Assembly (NCBI GenBank): GCA_036272735.1
Contig: DATAYF010000039.1
Location: 1 to 8,524, forward strand
DNA from: DATAYF01 sp036272735
GTDB taxonomy: Bacteria > Chloroflexota > Ktedonobacteria > Ktedonobacterales > Ktedonobacteraceae
Direction: 5' to 3'
DNA: 8,524 nt
Both the position numbers and the translations under genes were made by a program. Below, one piece after another: positions 1 to 4,821 of the stretch. How positions within the stretch are numbered: position 1 is the stretch's first letter; every line of letters starts with the position of its first letter. The notes beneath the pieces were generated by a model, which saw only the letters and a program-made list of their open reading frames with translations, did no database searches and was not told the origin of the DNA.

Positions 1-237
1 ACTCCAATTGAAGCGTTGGATCTCCAAGTCCTAACGTATAATTGCTTGAAGCGGAGCCAGATAAATAAAGTGGGTCAGTTGCTCTCCATGTGGAGAATGA
101 AGATCCTTGCGATTCGCAGCCTGACTCCTGAGAACTATGAAGAAATTCAAACGCGATTAATCGCTCGTAGGTTCATGTCTCCCACACACCTGCTCGGACC
201 ATTTGCGGAAGGAGACGAGGAGCAGAAGGATGAATGA
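1..237 (+). CDS. RNA polymerase alpha-subunit C-terminal-domain-like protein (5' end outside window)
   Basis: The frame is open at base 1 and ends at TGA 235-237. The visible part starts T-P-I-E-A-L-D-L and contains YNCLKRSQINKVGQLL, followed by a second helix pair ending in YEEIQTRLIARRF. This matches the helix-hairpin-helix alpha-CTD of bacterial RpoA, whose usual form is LDLSVRAYNCLKRAGI..VGELL. The domain normally binds UP-element DNA and activators. By my alignment Asn268 and Cys269 (E. coli numbering) are kept, but Arg265 is Leu and the GKKS loop (296-299) is TPEN, so the main DNA contacts are gone. The tail after the domain is short and acidic (GDEEQKDE). It is not an ordinary rpoA end, because no ribosomal gene such as rplQ follows. 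It is probably a stand-alone or fused alpha-CTD-like protein; the N-terminal part is not visible. A TTG at 16 could be a start, but the homology continues upstream of it to the window edge. Fold family fairly sure, role unknown. Confidence 0.7.
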   Translation, partial: TPIEALDLQVLTYNCLKRSQINKVGQLLSMWRMKILAIRSLTPENYEEIQTRLIARRFMSPTHLLGPFAEGDEEQKDE

Positions 238-362
238 CCTTTCTAAGACTCGGACCGATTTTTGGACTGGAATTAGGCAGCGTGAATCGCATTCCTGAGT
301 CAAGAGGGTCGTATGATTTTCGTCAGGATAAAGTTTGTATTTACACCCTAGCACAGCGATAG
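234..362 (+). CDS. Possible small protein, 42 aa, translationally coupled to the alpha-CTD-like gene
   Basis: ATG 234-236 overlaps the TGA of the preceding gene (ATGA), the classical arrangement for translational coupling. The frame runs 42 codons to TAG 360-362. It begins MTFLRLGPIFGLELGSV and ends DKVCIYTLAQR. AGGAG lies at 218-222 and AGAAGGA at 224-230. The first is well spaced (7 nt) for an alternative ATG at 230, which opens only a 22-codon frame ending at 298, and is 11 nt from ATG 234. A hairpin (374-402) follows 11 nt after the stop. I recognise no family, and the frame could be chance. Support is positional only. Confidence 0.35.
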   Translation: MTFLRLGPIFGLELGSVNRIPESRGSYDFRQDKVCIYTLAQR

Positions 363-373
363 GGTATATCAAT

Positions 374-402
374 GCGGGTTGACGTCTCGTAGGTTGACCC
401 GC
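374..402. terminator. Hairpin between converging small genes, possible bidirectional terminator
   Basis: GCGGGTTGAC pairs with GGTTGACCCGC across a 9-nt loop. This gives a 10-bp stem with two G-T wobbles. On the plus strand it is followed by TTTCT. It lies 11 nt after the 42-codon plus-strand frame and 16 nt past the stop of the minus-strand frame 419-541, the position expected of a shared terminator. A weaker 6-bp hairpin (ACCCTA/TAGGGT, 345-365) sits just before it. The T-tract is short, so termination efficiency is uncertain. Confidence 0.45.
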
Positions 403-418
403 TTTCTATGGTATACTG

Positions 419-541
419 CTATACAGCCTGTAACCACTCTTTCAGGTCGTTGATAAGGTTACGAATGTCTTCTTGCATTGGAGTACGAATATCTGTAGTT
501 CGGTTGGGCAAAGGCTGCCTGGTCGAATCTTTTTGGGCCAT
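419..541 (-). CDS. Small hypothetical protein, 40 aa, or the 3' end of a truncated gene
   Basis: The minus strand holds ATG (539-541) to TAG (419-421). It begins MAQKDSTRQPLPNR and ends EDIRNLINDLKEWLQAV, a charged amphipathic helix typical of real proteins. An in-frame TGA lies just upstream of the ATG, so this is the only longer start; an internal ATG begins residue 21. The first 13-14 codons are antisense to the acyl-CoA synthetase remnant, which clearly shows homology on the plus strand. The likely reading is that only the part left of about 500 is the authentic C-terminus of another gene, and that the rest was added by the junction. No Shine-Dalgarno sequence precedes the ATG. No family recognised. 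Confidence 0.3.
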   Translation of the reverse strand: MAQKDSTRQPLPNRTTDIRTPMQEDIRNLINDLKEWLQAV

Positions 542-1455
542 GGATCATGGGCGCAGCCATGTTGATTCAGGATGCGCGTGGCAAGTTCGATGCCATCGAG
601 ACGCTCGCCATGCTGCATCGCTACCCTATCACTACCCTGTGCGCGCCACCAACGGCTTACCGCATGCTCGTGCTGGATCAGCCAATGACGTATCTACAGG
701 CAAACCCACCCAAAGCCCTGCGGCACTGCGTCGGTGCTGGCGAACCACTCAACCCGGAGGTGATAAAAATTTGGGAACAGGCCACCGGCATGACCATTCG
801 TGATGGCTATGGGCAGAGCGAGACGGTGCTAATCTGTGGCAATTTTCCACCCTTACAGGTCAAGCCTGGCTCGATGGGCAAGCCTTCGCCCGGCATTGTA
901 TTGGGCATTATCGATGATGAAGGTAACGAGCTGCCAGCCAATAAAGAGGGCGACATCGCGGTCAAAGTCAAGCCACAGCGCCCAACCTGGATATTCAAGG
1001 AATATTGGCAGAATCCCGAAGCCACCAACGCCTGTATTCGCGGCGACTGGTATATCACTGGCGACCGGGCATACAAAGACGAAGATGGGTATTTCTGGTT
1101 CGTGGGGCGGGCCGATGATGTCATCATATCCGCCGGATATCGCATCGGACCTTTTGAGGTCGAGAGCGCGTTGAAAGAGCATCCAGCGGTCGCGGAATCG
1201 GCTGTGGTCGCAAGTCCCGATGCCATGCGTGGCGAGGTCGTCAAAGCCTATATTATCCTTGCTCCCGGCTATAGCGCCTCACCTGAACTGGCGCAAGCCC
1301 TGCAAGATTTTGTCAAGCAGCAGACCGCGCCATACAAGTATCCACGCGAAATCGAGTTCGTCACCAGCCTGCCCAAGACGATTTCTGGCAAAATCCGGCG
1401 CGTGGAACTACGAGCGATGGAGCATGCGAAGAAACAGGCTCCCGATCAACAATAA
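502..1455 (+). pseudogene. Medium-chain acyl-CoA synthetase (AMP-forming), 5'-truncated
   Basis: Homology begins abruptly at GWAKAAWSNLFGPW (from 502), just after an in-frame TAG at 496-498. The first ATG is 547, giving 302 aa against about 550 for the ACSM/MACS family. Numbering from that ATG, the ANL-superfamily motifs present are CAPPTAYRML (32-41), DGYGQSET (86-93), YITGDR (169-174), GRADDVIISAGYRIGP (187-202) and the C-terminal PKTISGKIRR (276-285), whose Lys acts in adenylation. The N-terminal subdomain with the SGTTGxPK ATP loop is absent, so fatty- or aromatic-acid activation is not expected. ATG 547 has no ribosome-binding site. From 502 to TAA 1453-1455 there is no stop or frameshift, suggesting recent truncation. 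The comB-like gene starts 6 bp downstream, so the remnant may once have led that operon. A translated partial product cannot be excluded. Confidence 0.85.
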
Positions 1456-1461
1456 GAAGTA

Positions 1462-2235
1462 GTGAAAGATAGTGATTGTGCATTGAAACTTCATGTTTAC
1501 TTTACTCCAGCAGAGTTCGTCGCCGCACAGACGAGCGATAGCGCGGATGACATTTGTATCGTCATCGACGTCATCCGCGCCACCACCAGCCTGGCCGTGA
1601 TGTTCGATCAAGGGGCCACCCGCGTGTACGCCGCAAATACGATTGAGCAGGCGCGGCAGGCGGCACGCATCCACCCAGAATACCTGCTATGCGGAGAGCG
1701 CAACGCCTTGCCGCTGCCCGATTTCGCATACGGCAATTCACCCGTTCAGTTTGCGCAGACCGACTTGCGGGGATGCGAACTTATTTTGACCACCACCAAC
1801 GGCAGCCGGGCCTTTTACGCCTGCCCCAAACAGAGCGTGCGCCTTGCTGGTTGCTTCTATAATGCGCAGGCGGTAACGTCTCAGGCTCTACGTCTGGCAA
1901 AAGAGCGCGACACGAATATCGCACTGGTTTGTGCCGGAGAAGCCGGGGTTTTTGCCCTGGATGACGCCACGTGCGCGGGCTATCTCGCGCGCGAGTTGTT
2001 GCGCCAGCATACTGCTATCCAGGCACACGAAAGCGTGCTGGCTGCTACCGCTATCTACCAGCATTACGCGCCACCAAAATTGCTCGCCTATGGCAATTCG
2101 GCTCGCTCGGTGATTGCCGCCGGGCTACGCGCCGACCTGGATATGTGTATGCGTACGAGCATCAGCACCAGCGTGCCCACCGTGGTGAGACAAGACGCAC
2201 AAACCAACCTGCTGGTGCTTGAACGCCTGGTATAG
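1462..2235 (+). CDS. comB: ComB-family 2-phosphosulfolactate phosphatase-like protein
   Basis: The 257-aa product fits the ComB family (about 240-250 aa). Motifs in order are IVIDVIRATTS (33-43), LLCGERNALPLPDFAYGNSP (75-94), LTTTNGSRA (109-117) and LVCAGEAGVFALDDATCAG (155-173), then a C-terminal part with LLAYGNSARSVI (207-218). ComB is a Mg-dependent cytoplasmic phosphatase that converts 2-phosphosulfolactate to sulfolactate in coenzyme M synthesis. Many bacteria lacking that pathway carry homologues with unproven substrates, so only the family is secure. The start is uncertain. GTG 1462 has a purine-rich AAGAAG only 2 nt upstream, and TTG 1483 (LKLHVYFTP) also fits, because family homology begins about there. 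The gene sits 6 bp after the synthetase remnant. No other coenzyme M gene is in view. Confidence 0.88.
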   Translation: MKDSDCALKLHVYFTPAEFVAAQTSDSADDICIVIDVIRATTSLAVMFDQGATRVYAANTIEQARQAARIHPEYLLCGERNALPLPDFAYGNSPVQFAQTDLRGCELILTTTNGSRAFYACPKQSVRLAGCFYNAQAVTSQALRLAKERDTNIALVCAGEAGVFALDDATCAGYLARELLRQHTAIQAHESVLAATAIYQHYAPPKLLAYGNSARSVIAAGLRADLDMCMRTSISTSVPTVVRQDAQTNLLVLERLV

Positions 2236-2289
2236 AAAGCAGGATCAATAGGAAGATTTGGGACAAACGGGTGAAAAGATTGCATTTGA

Positions 2290-2317
2290 TTTACGCTCTG
2301 TTTGCGCGTCTTATTAT
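2290..2317 (+). promoter_or_regulatory. Possible promoter for the 170-aa gene
   Basis: TTTACG (2290-2295, 4/6 to TTGACA), a 16-nt spacer and TATTAT (2312-2317, 5/6 to TATAAT) lie in the 131-bp gap before the gene at 2367. The match is modest and based on the generic housekeeping consensus. The rest of the gap shows nothing strong apart from the ribosome-binding site AGGCAGGTG before the ATG. Confidence 0.3.
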
Positions 2318-2366
2318 GTAGGACAGAGAAGACGGTTATTTATAGAGCAAGGCAGGTGAAATACGT

Positions 2367-2879
2367 ATGAATCCGCTTAATGAGGCCATCAGCCAGGATC
2401 TTCAATGGCAGCACCCGAATATGTTTCAGCGTGTGTACGAACTGCGTGGCAATGCTACTGAGCTGTTCGCCACGCTACAATATAGGGGCATGGTTAGCTC
2501 ACAGGCTATCGGTGAAGCTTCCGGAGTGCACCTGGTTTTTCAATTAGAAGGTATCATCAAATCTCGCTGCATCGTCACTGATGCCGAAACCAATACAGCA
2601 GTTGCCTCCATACAACGCAAAGCGCGTGGCGGGACAGTAGTACTGACAAATGGGAAACAATACGAGTGGAGCAAACTGAATTTCTGGGGAACAAACTGGG
2701 GTTGGCTCGATGTCAACCATCAATCAGTAGTTACCTTTAGCCGTAACAAGCACCTTGAGTTCGCACCATCCATCGAACATGCCCTCGATGACCTGCCCTT
2801 GTTGGCCATGCTCGGCTGGTATCTACTCTTGTTACAACGCAGCGAAGCCGCCACCACCGCCGCAGTGAGTAGCGTCTAG
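2367..2879 (+). CDS. Hypothetical protein, possible tubby/LURP-like beta fold
   Basis: 170 aa, starting at ATG 2367 with AGGCAGGTG upstream. I do not recognise a named family. The body (15-135) has alternating beta-strand-like segments: QRVYELRG, TELFATLQYRG, VHLVFQLEG, SRCIVTD, GGTVVLTNGKQYEWSKLNFWGTNWGWLD and QSVVTFSRN. A short hydrophobic C-terminal segment, LPLLAMLGWYLLLLQ (143-157), follows. The pattern (an ELRG strand, an ATLxY strand, Gly-Lys-x-Tyr followed by FW) resembles small bacterial proteins with a tubby/LURP-one-like barrel ending in one hydrophobic helix. That is inference from pattern, not a demonstrated homology. There is no signal peptide. The C-terminal segment could be a tail anchor or a buried central helix, as in tubby folds. 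The gene converges on the quinone oxidoreductase gene with 32 bp between stops. Confidence 0.75.
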   Translation: MNPLNEAISQDLQWQHPNMFQRVYELRGNATELFATLQYRGMVSSQAIGEASGVHLVFQLEGIIKSRCIVTDAETNTAVASIQRKARGGTVVLTNGKQYEWSKLNFWGTNWGWLDVNHQSVVTFSRNKHLEFAPSIEHALDDLPLLAMLGWYLLLLQRSEAATTAAVSSV

Positions 2880-2896
2880 ATAGCGGCCCCTTTTTT
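2859..2896 (+). terminator. Weak terminator candidate at the convergent gene ends
   Basis: GCCGC (2859-2863) can pair with GCGGC (2883-2887) across a 19-nt loop. A run of six T (2891-2896) follows after CCC. The stem is short and the loop long, so the T-run is the better part of the evidence. It overlaps the 3' end of the 170-aa gene. Confidence 0.25.
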
Positions 2897-2911
2897 GGAT
2901 CTTGAAGCGAG

Positions 2912-3889
2912 CTAATCCACGCGCAAAACGAGCTTGCCAAAGTTCGTATTCGCCGCCATCGTAGCGTGGGCCGAGGCGATATCGTGCAGTGGATAGACCC
3001 GCTCCACAATGGGTTTGACCTTGCCGCTTGCCAGCAATGGGAGCACCTGCGTGGCGAAGCGCCGTGTGACCGCCAGTTTTTCTTCGAGCGTGCGTGAGCG
3101 CAGCGTACAGCCGCGAATTTGCAGCCGTTTCGCCATCACCATACCAAGATTCACATTAGCCTGTGCCCCGCCAAGCGTCGCGAGATAGACTAGCCGTCCC
3201 CACATGCCCAACACCGCCAGATTCTGCTCCATATACGACGCGCCAACAAAATCCAGCACGATGTGCACCCCTGCGCCATTGGTCAGACGCTTGATTTCGT
3301 CGGCGAAATTCTTGTCCGATAGGCCCACATCCAAGCCCAACGGCCTGGCCTGCTCAAGCTTGGCGGGGGTGCGCGAAGAGCCAAAGACGCTTGCACCAAC
3401 GGCGTGCGCCAATTGAATGGCTGCCGTCCCCACACCACTACCCGCCGCGTGGATCAGGACACGCTCACCCATTTGCAGACCACCTTGCGTGAAAAGGGCA
3501 TCGTGCGCGGTCATAAACACTTCGGGAATAGCGGCTGCCTGTACATAATCCAGATTATTGGGAACCTCGACCAGCAATCCTTCGTGCGCCACAAGATATT
3601 CCGCCTGCGCACCTCCGCCAGCAATGCCCATCACACGCTGGCCCAGTTTCCAACGCTGCACCAATGGTCCTACCGCCTCAACCTCACCGGCAAACTCCAT
3701 ACCAGGAATATCAGCCGGTGATCCTGCCGGAGCGGGGTAATGGCCTTCACGTTGCGAGAGATCGGCGCGATTGAGGCCAGCAGCATGCACACGTACACGT
3801 ACCTGGTCGGCAACAGGTTCGGGCTTCTGCACATCTTGAATTGCTAGCACTTCGGGGCCACCGGGTCGAGTAATAATCACTGCTCGCAT
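2912..3889 (-). CDS. NAD(P)H:quinone oxidoreductase, zinc-independent MDR family (PIG3/TIGR02824-like)
   Basis: 325 aa, the usual length. The N-terminal GroES-like domain carries AGLNRADLSQREGHYPAP (38-55) and PGMEFAGEVEAVG (62-74). EVFMTAHDALF (123-133) leads into the Rossmann fold, with AAGSGVGTAAIQLAHAVGA (148-166) binding NAD(P)H. SSRTPAKLE (171-179) is the second-strand region expected to read the cofactor phosphate. The GHE and Cys-cluster zinc ligands of true alcohol dehydrogenases are absent. Such enzymes reduce quinones or activated alkenes in the cytosol; the substrate is not readable from sequence. ATG 3889 has AAGGAG at 3899-3904, 9 nt away. The gene lies downstream of yceI on the same strand, separated by a strong hairpin, so it is probably transcribed separately. 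No convincing promoter was found in 3905-3985. Confidence 0.92.
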   Translation of the reverse strand: MRAVIITRPGGPEVLAIQDVQKPEPVADQVRVRVHAAGLNRADLSQREGHYPAPAGSPADIPGMEFAGEVEAVGPLVQRWKLGQRVMGIAGGGAQAEYLVAHEGLLVEVPNNLDYVQAAAIPEVFMTAHDALFTQGGLQMGERVLIHAAGSGVGTAAIQLAHAVGASVFGSSRTPAKLEQARPLGLDVGLSDKNFADEIKRLTNGAGVHIVLDFVGASYMEQNLAVLGMWGRLVYLATLGGAQANVNLGMVMAKRLQIRGCTLRSRTLEEKLAVTRRFATQVLPLLASGKVKPIVERVYPLHDIASAHATMAANTNFGKLVLRVD

Positions 3890-3989
3890 ACTTACTTGCT
3901 CCTTCTTGCTCCTTTAGCTCTACAAATTGTTCGGTTCTATTAGTGTATTCTACGATATTACCTACCTGGCCCTCCCAACCAAAATGACG

Positions 3990-4033
3990 GACATCAAAAT
4001 AGCACACGCGGGCGCGTGTGCTATTTTGATGTC
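3990..4033. terminator. 20-bp perfect hairpin, likely bidirectional intrinsic terminator
   Basis: The arms 3990-4009 and 4014-4033 are perfectly complementary, with a 4-nt GGGC loop. The GC-rich core AGCACACGC/GCGTGTGCT is flanked by AAAAT on the left and ATTTT on the right, giving an A-tract and a T-tract on both strands. It sits 46 nt after the yceI stop and about 100 bp before the oxidoreductase start. It would end yceI transcription. The long perfect arms could also mark a mobile palindromic repeat. Confidence 0.75.
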
Positions 4034-4079
4034 TGAATTTATTGCATCGTACTGAATAAGATGCCCTTAAAGTTATCGC

Positions 4080-4601
4080 TTACTTGTTGACAATCTCAAC
4101 GTCGAGCGAAATCTTGACTTCGTCGCCGACGATGGCGCCACCGTTCGCCATGGCAGCGCTAAAGGCCAACCCATACTCTTTGCGGCTAATCTTACCCTCG
4201 GCGGTAATACCAGCACGGGGCAAACCATAGGGGTCAGTAATCACGCCGGAATACTCTCCCTTAAAGGTCACTGGTTTGGTGACACCATGAAGGGTCAGGT
4301 CGCCGGTGATGTTGTAGTCATTGCCACCAAGTGAATCGATATTGGTGCTCTTAAACGTGAGTTTGGGATATTTCTCGACCTCAAAGAAATCCGCTGAGCG
4401 CAGGTGATTGTCACGACCATCATCGCGTGTATCAACGCTAGAAGCCTCGGCTTCTGCTTCGATAGTGGATTTGGTGGGATCGTCTACGTTAAGATCAACA
4501 GTGCCACCAATAACTTTAAACTGGCCCCGCACGGTGCTGATGACCATATGTTTCACGGAAAAGCCTACATTTGAATGTACTGTGTCAATTTGCCAAGCCA
4601 T
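4080..4601 (-). CDS. yceI: YceI-family protein (polyisoprenoid-binding lipocalin-like), cytoplasmic form
   Basis: 173 aa from ATG 4601. A longer frame reaches ATG 4658, but 4601 has AGGAG (4613-4617) 11 nt upstream, the family starts at MAWQIDTVHS, and a promoter begins only at 4671. YceI hallmarks are IDTVHSNVGFSVKHM (5-19), STVRGQF (22-28), NHLRSADFFEVEKYPKLTF (65-83), GDLTLHGVTKPVTF (100-113), KEYGL (141-145) and VGDEVKISLDVEI (158-170). The family forms an extended lipocalin-like barrel that binds long isoprenoids such as quinone-type lipids. E. coli YceI is periplasmic; this protein has no signal peptide, as is common for Gram-positive-type homologues. An isoprenoid or quinone role would fit the neighbouring quinone oxidoreductase, but the hairpin argues against one transcript. 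Expression looks controlled by a strong promoter with flanking operator-like repeats. Confidence 0.93.
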   Translation of the reverse strand: MAWQIDTVHSNVGFSVKHMVISTVRGQFKVIGGTVDLNVDDPTKSTIEAEAEASSVDTRDDGRDNHLRSADFFEVEKYPKLTFKSTNIDSLGGNDYNITGDLTLHGVTKPVTFKGEYSGVITDPYGLPRAGITAEGKISRKEYGLAFSAAMANGGAIVGDEVKISLDVEIVNK

Positions 4602-4643
4602 AAAATAAAAAGCTCCTTTTGCTTCGTAGTCTCGCTGATGAAT

Positions 4644-4663
4644 AGTTAGCCACTTCACTAACT
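4644..4663. promoter_or_regulatory. Operator-like inverted repeat downstream of the yceI promoter
   Basis: AGTTAG (4644-4649) and CTAACT (4658-4663) form a perfect 6-bp inverted repeat with an 8-nt spacer. It covers the start of the yceI transcript, 8 bp downstream of the -10 box in the direction of transcription. The same half-site recurs upstream of the -35 box (4704-4718). A dimeric repressor site is plausible; the regulator is not in the window. Confidence 0.45.
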
Positions 4664-4670
4664 GAAATAA

Positions 4671-4699
4671 AGTGTAGCATTGAAACTTTTATTTGTCAA
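4671..4699 (-). promoter_or_regulatory. Promoter of yceI
   Basis: On the minus strand TTGACA (4694-4699, perfect -35) is followed by a 17-nt spacer and TACACT (4671-4676, 4/6 for -10). Spacing is optimal. Transcription should start near 4664, giving a leader of about 60 nt before ATG 4601. Confidence 0.8.
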
Positions 4700-4703
4700 G
4701 TAA

Positions 4704-4718
4704 CTAACCTTTGGTTAG
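4704..4718. promoter_or_regulatory. Operator-like inverted repeat upstream of the yceI -35 box
   Basis: CTAACC-TTT-GGTTAG is a perfect inverted repeat beginning 5 bp outside the yceI -35 box. It shares the CTAAC/GTTAG half-site with the repeat at 4644-4663. Further single CTAAC half-sites lie at 4748-4752 and 4789-4793, the second just downstream of the murF -10 box. It could serve either divergent gene. Confidence 0.5.
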
Positions 4719-4775
4719 AGGCACAAAAATTTTGCATTGAGGAAATACTAACAGTAAGACGCAACGGCTCAGGCA

Positions 4776-4784
4776 TGATATAAT
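4776..4784 (+). promoter_or_regulatory. Extended -10 promoter of the murF-ddl pair
   Basis: TGATATAAT gives a perfect TATAAT (4779-4784) with the TG extension at 4776-4777. No good -35 lies 17 nt upstream (AAGACG), which the extended -10 can compensate for. Transcription should start near 4791, leaving a leader of about 30 nt with AGAGGA (4808-4813) before ATG 4822. Confidence 0.65.
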
Positions 4785-4821
4785 CTGCCTAACAACGCTA
4801 CAAAACAGAGGATAGCCAGCA

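Noticed and set aside
157..372. 71-aa minus-strand frame
   Set aside because: It is largely antisense to the alpha-CTD-like gene and the coupled small frame, with no recognisable motif.
476..508. Plus-strand reading H-W...SSVG as a frameshifted continuation of the synthetase
   Set aside because: The spacing (20 nt, not a codon multiple) and residues do not match the expected HWxxSDTGW, and nothing further upstream resembles the family.
408..803. 131-aa plus-strand frame crossing the junction
   Set aside because: From 502 on it is out of frame with the acyl-CoA synthetase homology; its sequence shows no protein family features.
807..1244. 145-aa minus-strand frame
   Set aside because: Shadow of the acyl-CoA synthetase remnant on the opposite strand.
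3404..3721. 105-aa plus-strand frame
   Set aside because: Antisense to the quinone oxidoreductase gene, which has intact family motifs over its full length.
4602..4658. Upstream ATG adding 19 residues to YceI
   Set aside because: The added part has no signal-peptide pattern, lacks a ribosome-binding site and overlaps the operator-like repeat, whereas ATG 4601 has a good site.
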